Source: Candidatus Thorarchaeota archaeon (GTDB lineage: Archaea > Asgardarchaeota > Thorarchaeia > Thorarchaeales > Thorarchaeaceae). From it: 29,245 bases of DNA. Both the position numbers and the translations under genes were made by a program. Shown in pieces: positions 25,401-29,245 of this stretch (positions are counted from its first letter, which is position 1; each line of letters opens with the position of its first letter). Under the pieces are notes generated by a model, which was given only the letters and a program-made list of their open reading frames with translations, did no database searches and was not told the DNA's origin. Where the stretch lies: assembly GCA_029855935.1 (NCBI GenBank), contig JAGSHN010000014.1, forward strand, positions 1 to 29,245. Reading direction: 5' to 3'.

Positions 25401-25859
25401 TCAGATAGTGTCCTTGGCGGACTTCAGCGACCTCGCCAGATACTTCGTTGCGGCCTCATACTGCCGGTCCAGAAACTCGCTCCAGTCGTAGAACTGTGCC
25501 GCACTCCTCACGCAGAAGTCCTCGTACTCTCCCTCATCGACACAGAAGAGCACGACTCCGCTCCTCATCGCGTCAAACTTCAGACCCGGATTGGCATCGT
25601 TGAGAATGACAACGTCTACATCATCGGACCCGAGGGCCTTTGCCAGAATGGACCCGATTGCCAGCTCTTCATCCAGTCCTCTGGGCGCTGACGGGTTGAC
25701 ATAGATTCCAAGATCGATGTCACTGAGGGGGCCGTCGTTTCCTGTCACCACCGATCCGAAGAGAAGGATGAACCTGACAGAGTGCTGTCTCTGTAGGATG
25801 TCAGCCACCCGTGAAACGGCCTCACGGACTGCATCCTTTGTGATATGATGCCCTGGCAT
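25401..25859 (-). CDS. MNT-type nucleotidyltransferase (MntA-like antitoxin), orphan
   Basis: 152 aa from ATG 25857-25859, 32 bp after a TATA box. The nucleotidyltransferase core is complete: LLFGSVVTGNDGPLSDIDLG gives G35-S36 then ten residues to D47-x-D49, and the third acidic position is in DDVDVVILND (about D82). This matches the GSx10DxD signature of minimal nucleotidyltransferases. Such proteins neutralise HEPN toxins by adding AMP to them. No HEPN gene lies on either side: upstream is a composite pseudogene, downstream a membrane protein. The partner may be elsewhere, lost, or the protein may act on another target. The C-terminal part (DFCVRSAAQFYDWSEFLDRQ) is helical. Confidence 0.85.
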   Translation of the reverse strand: MPGHHITKDAVREAVSRVADILQRQHSVRFILLFGSVVTGNDGPLSDIDLGIYVNPSAPRGLDEELAIGSILAKALGSDDVDVVILNDANPGLKFDAMRSGVVLFCVDEGEYEDFCVRSAAQFYDWSEFLDRQYEAATKYLARSLKSAKDTI

Positions 25860-25889
25860 ATCCGTTCAGCTCAACATCTCTTAGTGTTC

Positions 25890-25901
25890 CCATATAAAGA
25901 G
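25890..25901 (-). promoter_or_regulatory. TATA box of the MNT gene
   Basis: - strand CTCTTTATATGG, 32-43 bp before the ATG at 25859. With a start about 25 bases downstream the leader would be very short, as is common in archaea. Confidence 0.65.
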
Positions 25902-26039
25902 TGGCGCGGGAGAACACATACACAGAGAGCAGGCTGTTCTGCGTGCCCTGTTCGGGTCTCTAGCTGATGTCGTGGAGTCTTATCCGGACCAACAGGTTTG
26001 AGTCGAAACTGCAGAGATGCTGACACAGTTGGTGACCTC

Positions 26040-26345
26040 CAGCGCAGCGGCACATTCCACTATTGGATACAGCTATTGGCCAATGGCGCATCCTGTGGTT
26101 GCGTCCTTTTGGCACTGAGAGGGCTGCCACGCTCGATGTCTGGTTGTGGCGATAGGATTCTGTCGTTGCTGCCCGATGCAGGGGCAAAGTGGGAGAATAC
26201 AATAGCGAGGGTGCGAACCCACACACCCAGAGGAACCATTGGGATAGGTGGGATCGAGCAGATTCAAATCTGCTGCCACGTTGATGCTGTGGAGACGTAT
26301 CTCCGCCAAGATATGCGAGGAATACCAGTATCTCAGGATGATCAC
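26040..26345 (-). pseudogene. Composite remnant: family A domain fragment (F4) joined to a degraded C-companion 3' end
   Basis: The upstream part on the - strand (26245-26345) reads ILRYWYSSHILAEIRLHSI and then NVAADLNLLD, matching AILGYRAYSYPLVEMRVHDI and RVVADLNRHN of the intact protein. The downstream part (26040-26245) matches the DNA at 27130-27385, the 3' end of the gene at 27219-27638 and beyond: SQWFLWVCGFAPSL versus SQWFLFVWGFIPSL, plus a shared AGAGGAACCATTGGGA word. Frames are broken. Bases 25902-26040 hold nothing recognisable. Confidence 0.7.
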
Positions 26346-27082
26346 AACATACCTGATTTCCTTCTATCCCGGATGAGAATGAGAATTGGGACTGCCAGTA
26401 TTGAAAACGAAAGCAGAACAAAGTAGAGGTAGATGGGATTGTTCTCCACAGTGTCTGGTGTCATGAAATGCACGGTCAGGTCATAGATATCTGAAGAAAA
26501 GGTCCTACCGGTTGTATCATTTGCAAAGAACTGAATCATCCAGGAATTGAGTGTTGTGTTAGTCGTGGCGCCGAAATATCCCCAGAAGGTATTGTTGTTC
26601 ACGAGATAGTTGAAGTGATAGTCTACCTCAGAAAAACTGTAGTCGTAGAAGGAGATTGTAGATGAATTTCCTCCCGTCCAACTCATTGTTGTGTTTTGAC
26701 TCTTGCCAGACTGCGTGTAGCTAAACCACACGGTATCACTGATTGTCAGATTCAGTAGGTCGACAATGATGGCTACCACGTAGGAATAGACGAGATCAAG
26801 ATGAACCGGGACGTGGATCTCTACACTCTGTTGCTCTGCTGAGATCCAATCACTCTTTCCATATGCCCTGCTGACATAGACCATACAACTCACGTTCTCA
26901 AACTCGATGTATTCCTGAGTGAAATCGTTGGCGCGCGAACGACTCTGATTGAGTACATGGTGGTTGCAATAGCTACTGGCAAAGATAATGATTGGGTGGT
27001 CAATCAAGAGCAGGCATACCGCGAACATTGCAAAGAGCAGAATGGACCTGCTCACATGCTGATGTTCCTGATTTCTCTCCAC
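26342..27082 (-). CDS. Secreted or surface protein with N- and C-terminal TM helices
   Basis: 246 aa from GTG 27080-27082; a second GTG nine codons in is possible. N-terminal TM/signal segment (SILLFAMFAVCLLLIDHPII), then an extracellular-type region of about 170 residues rich in Tyr, Ser and sequons (NLT, NTT, NSS, NNT). C-terminal TM helix YFVLLSFSILAVPILILI with tail RDRRKSGML. The topology suggests an externally exposed domain held by a C-terminal anchor. No family is recognised. Its last codons and TGA lie at the very start of family A fragment F4 (TATGTTGTGATCATCCT against TACGTTGCCATCCT), so the C-terminus may have been altered by that junction. Confidence 0.7.
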   Translation of the reverse strand: MERNQEHQHVSRSILLFAMFAVCLLLIDHPIIIFASSYCNHHVLNQSRSRANDFTQEYIEFENVSCMVYVSRAYGKSDWISAEQQSVEIHVPVHLDLVYSYVVAIIVDLLNLTISDTVWFSYTQSGKSQNTTMSWTGGNSSTISFYDYSFSEVDYHFNYLVNNNTFWGYFGATTNTTLNSWMIQFFANDTTGRTFSSDIYDLTVHFMTPDTVENNPIYLYFVLLSFSILAVPILILIRDRRKSGML

Positions 27083-27218
27083 TGCTGGTCACCACGTTGA
27101 CCGTGTGCGTTCAGATGCTACCTCAACTGTTGAGGTTTTTCATTCTCAATTGGATATTGGCCAATGGTACATTCGCTGGTTGCACTTTCTTGCCCGGAGA
27201 CGACCACACGTTCTCTGT

Positions 27219-27638
27219 CTAGTTGTGCCCATCGGCTCTATGTGCGGCGTCCGAACCTGAAGCCGCATCCTGGGTAGTCCCAGAAGGATGTCTGTCGTTG
27301 CTGCTCAAGACAAGGAGCAAGGTGACAAATGCAATGAGCGAGGGTATGAATCCCCATACGAAGAGGAACCATTGGGACAGGAGGAACGATGCTAGGCCGT
27401 TTGCCAATCGACAGACCGTGCTCCATTCTCGAGGATGAACCCGGAAGAGTGTTGTGAGCCTGCCTTTGTCTGCCGAGGCGGAATCGAGTGATATCTGTGC
27501 AGCGAGTCTGATCCGTCGGGCGAACCAGACGAGAATCATTCCAGGGATTCCTAAGTACAAGAAGAGAAGAAAGCCGTCAACCTCCGGGAGAAGACCAGTG
27601 AAGAACCACTCGAGCTGCAAGCTACCACCATCCTGCAA
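27219..27638 (-). CDS. Companion C-like membrane protein
   Basis: 139 aa from a TTG (27636-27638) preceded by GAAGGA. Two clear TM helices, FLLFLYLGIPGMILVWFARR and SQWFLFVWGFIPSLIAFVTL, separated by a loop, then a hydrophilic Ser/Asp/His-rich tail. LVWFARRIRLAAQISLDS resembles LLAWVARTRLKSSFDSTN of the protein at 27762-28187, suggesting the same companion family. A degraded second copy of its 3' half is present at about 26040-26245. The function is unknown. Confidence 0.65.
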   Translation of the reverse strand: MQDGGSLQLEWFFTGLLPEVDGFLLFLYLGIPGMILVWFARRIRLAAQISLDSASADKGRLTTLFRVHPREWSTVCRLANGLASFLLSQWFLFVWGFIPSLIAFVTLLLVLSSNDRHPSGTTQDAASGSDAAHRADGHN

Positions 27639-27761
27639 TCAGTCCTTCGAAGATAGAGACCAGAAGAAGATTGTCGGGCCGCCCCACTTGAAGATACCGG
27701 GCATCGCCGAAAGAACGGGGCACAGTTGCCTGTTTCCAGTGCAGACGTGGCCAATTCTTGG

Positions 27762-28187
27762 CTATGTGGGAGAAACTTCTGTTCTGTCAAGGGCCTCACG
27801 TTTCTCTCTTCGATAGTCCAGAAGCTCTCCCAAGGGCAGTAGCATCCACGGAACTGTAGCCACGAGGAGCCCGTCCAACAACTCATAGGGGTACAGAAGC
27901 ACTGTCTGGACGAGGATTGCGATTGCTGGCAAGAACATCATGAGGCCAAGAACAACGTGACCAATCAATCGTTTCTCACAGAAATCGACAAATCGTTGGA
28001 ATGGGTTCGTTGAATCGAAAGAGGATTTCAACCTTGTTCTTGCAACCCAAGCCAAGAGAAGACCAAATATGAAGAATGGGATCGTAAAGAGCACCGTGTA
28101 GAATGCCAAGTAGATTATCTCCGTAGAGAGTGAACCGGTTCCTAGAATGTCGAGGATGTGTTTTGCAGATTGAGTATTCTTCGCCAT
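27762..28187 (-). CDS. Companion C membrane protein
   Basis: 141 aa. ATG 28185-28187 overlaps the TAA of the family A gene by one base (TAATG), so translation is coupled. TM helices: IIYLAFYTVLFTIPFFIFGL continuing to LLLAWV, VVLGLMMFLPAIAILVQTVL and LLDGLLVATVPWMLLPLG. The charged end LLDYRREKREALDRTEV resembles the end of the 141-aa protein at 5050-5475. The repeated pairing with family A genes suggests a partner in the same membrane complex (inference). No enzymatic motif. Confidence 0.8.
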   Translation of the reverse strand: MAKNTQSAKHILDILGTGSLSTEIIYLAFYTVLFTIPFFIFGLLLAWVARTRLKSSFDSTNPFQRFVDFCEKRLIGHVVLGLMMFLPAIAILVQTVLLYPYELLDGLLVATVPWMLLPLGELLDYRREKREALDRTEVSPT

Positions 28188-29245
28188 TATGTTCTCACTA
28201 CTTCACCCATATCGTAGGCTATGCGCTCAAGAAGATCTGTGAATATCAAAGCAGCAGCCAGTGCCACTATTGGCAGCATCATAAAAAGGCTTAGTGCGAA
28301 AATGGCGTATGAGGCCAATGTGAATTCCTGAGCTATCTGTTCTAGGCCAAAGACCCTGTAGATCAAAGAGGGTAGACGTCCTGCTGCAGCATAAGTACTT
28401 GCAACAACCCCGAAAATGCTTGCCGCAAATCCGACAAGCATATACCCTGCCGCGACCCGATCAATTGCTGACTCGATTACCATATGACTGAATTCAAGAA
28501 TCCACATGTGCCATAGAACAAGAAGTGCTATTGCAGCTGCAGCAAAGCACAGTTGAGCAAAAGTGTTCCCTTTCTCGGCGAGAGGAGCAAGGATTCTGGC
28601 AAGAAGATATGCAGCATTGACGCCAAGCGTCAAGCTCTGTAGGTCTAGGAAGTACGGTGCGAACTTCTCGGACGAACTCTGAACCAACGCCTCCATCTCA
28701 GAGTCACTCATTGACGATTCGTCAATCAGTTGAAAAGCAAAGTCGTCAATTCCCCACATGCCGAGCAGGTCAACCCATAGCGCTATCTGAAAAGCCACTG
28801 TGGGATACGGACTGTAGTCGACAACAAAATGTACTACTGGCCACCAACCAGTCCAAAAGACACTGAGATGGTCAGGTGCATCGTTCTGTGCATTCTCAAG
28901 GAAGCTATCAAGTGCTTTGCTATCGGGTAAACGTGTGCCATCAAACTCCTGAAACTCATCCGGGTCCTGTGCGTTGGGATCGTGTCTGTTCAGGTCTGCG
29001 ACGACGTTGATGTCGTGGACCCTCATCTCGACGAGGGGATACGAATAGGCTCTGTAGCCGAGGATGGCGACGTACTTGATGACTCTTGAGGCAGTCACCA
29101 CGTTCGCCAGCGGATAGGACGATCCCTGTCCATCGATGCTGGCAAAGATGGCGCCCTGCGGACTGCCATCGTACTCGTCCCACCAGAGCCTCCCCGTCTT
29201 CCTGAAGGAGGAGTAGATGTAGCCTGAGGAGCGGTACGACGATGA
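28187..29245 (-). CDS. Family A protein: LamG-like domain plus multi-TM C-terminus (5' end outside window)
   Basis: The frame is open from base 29245 to TAA 28187-28189, 352 residues; a GTG at 29101 is internal, not the start. The first 47 residues are the same as residues 88-134 of the 2849-4150 protein because 142 bp are identical. Then ASRVIKYVAILGYRAYSYPL and VEMRVHDINVVADLNRHDP remain close. The linker with VDLLGMWGI follows, an acidic SDSEMEALVQ segment like SDSEYEALQD of the relative, and five or so hydrophobic segments with little sequence similarity to the relative. Conserved head and divergent membrane tail are the hallmark of the family. The companion at 27762 overlaps its stop. 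Confidence 0.85.
   Translation of the reverse strand, partial: SSSYRSSGYIYSSFRKTGRLWWDEYDGSPQGAIFASIDGQGSSYPLANVVTASRVIKYVAILGYRAYSYPLVEMRVHDINVVADLNRHDPNAQDPDEFQEFDGTRLPDSKALDSFLENAQNDAPDHLSVFWTGWWPVVHFVVDYSPYPTVAFQIALWVDLLGMWGIDDFAFQLIDESSMSDSEMEALVQSSSEKFAPYFLDLQSLTLGVNAAYLLARILAPLAEKGNTFAQLCFAAAAIALLVLWHMWILEFSHMVIESAIDRVAAGYMLVGFAASIFGVVASTYAAAGRLPSLIYRVFGLEQIAQEFTLASYAIFALSLFMMLPIVALAAALIFTDLLERIAYDMGEVVRT
29104..29245 (-). repeat. 142-bp inverted copy of 3110-3251
   Basis: Identical at every base to the reverse complement of 3110-3251; it reaches the window edge, so its full length is unknown. Confidence 0.95.

Overview
This window looks archaeal. Three large secreted beta-helix proteins each end in a Thr-rich stalk, one transmembrane (TM) helix and an Arg/Lys tail. 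They are saturated with N-x-T/S sequons, TATA-like elements lie 20-50 bp before several starts, and strong Shine-Dalgarno (SD) sites decide other starts. NosD-type beta-helices with the N-terminal TSDADFSSQGWPGSGT motif plus about 90-residue Ig/HYR-like repeats are familiar from Asgard archaea. A Thorarchaeota-like genome is my best guess, by inference only. No core housekeeping genes, tRNA or rRNA are visible; this is an accessory, surface-related locus.

Layout. (1) 1-6.6 kb, all + strand: multi-TM proteins. The recurrent one, here called family A, has an N-terminal LamG-like/jelly-roll domain of about 190 aa, a linker with a (D)LLGxW-like motif and a divergent membrane C-terminus. One member enters from the left edge (1-635) and a complete one is at 2849-4150. 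They are followed by small companion membrane proteins: B-type (3 TM plus a charged helical tail) and C-type (about 140 aa, 3-4 TM). (2) 6.6-23 kb: a cluster of four NosD-like beta-helix genes in mixed orientation. One is a truncated pseudogene (6812-9250, -), and the others are at 9766-12660 (+), 12816-17369 (+) and 18827-23026 (-). Two small membrane-protein genes lie among them (17519-18608, -). (3) 23-29.2 kb, all - strand: a mirror image of region 1, with another family A gene running off the right edge (28187-29245), companions, a DUF2283/DUF4258 toxin-antitoxin pair, an orphan MNT-type nucleotidyltransferase, and several degenerate fragments of the family A domain.

The main observation is the family A/B/C system. 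It is a membrane-protein family with an almost invariant N-terminal domain (142 bp are identical between two genes 26 kb apart on opposite strands) and highly diverged membrane tails. At least four degraded pieces of the same domain are scattered nearby, each at the 3' end of a same-strand gene. Together with near-identical short tracts shared by opposite-strand NosD genes, this points to a recombining, diversifying cell-surface locus whose beta-helix core is flanked by inverted copies of a membrane-protein module. The function of families A, B and C is not known to me. All similarity statements were made by eye; no database search was run.
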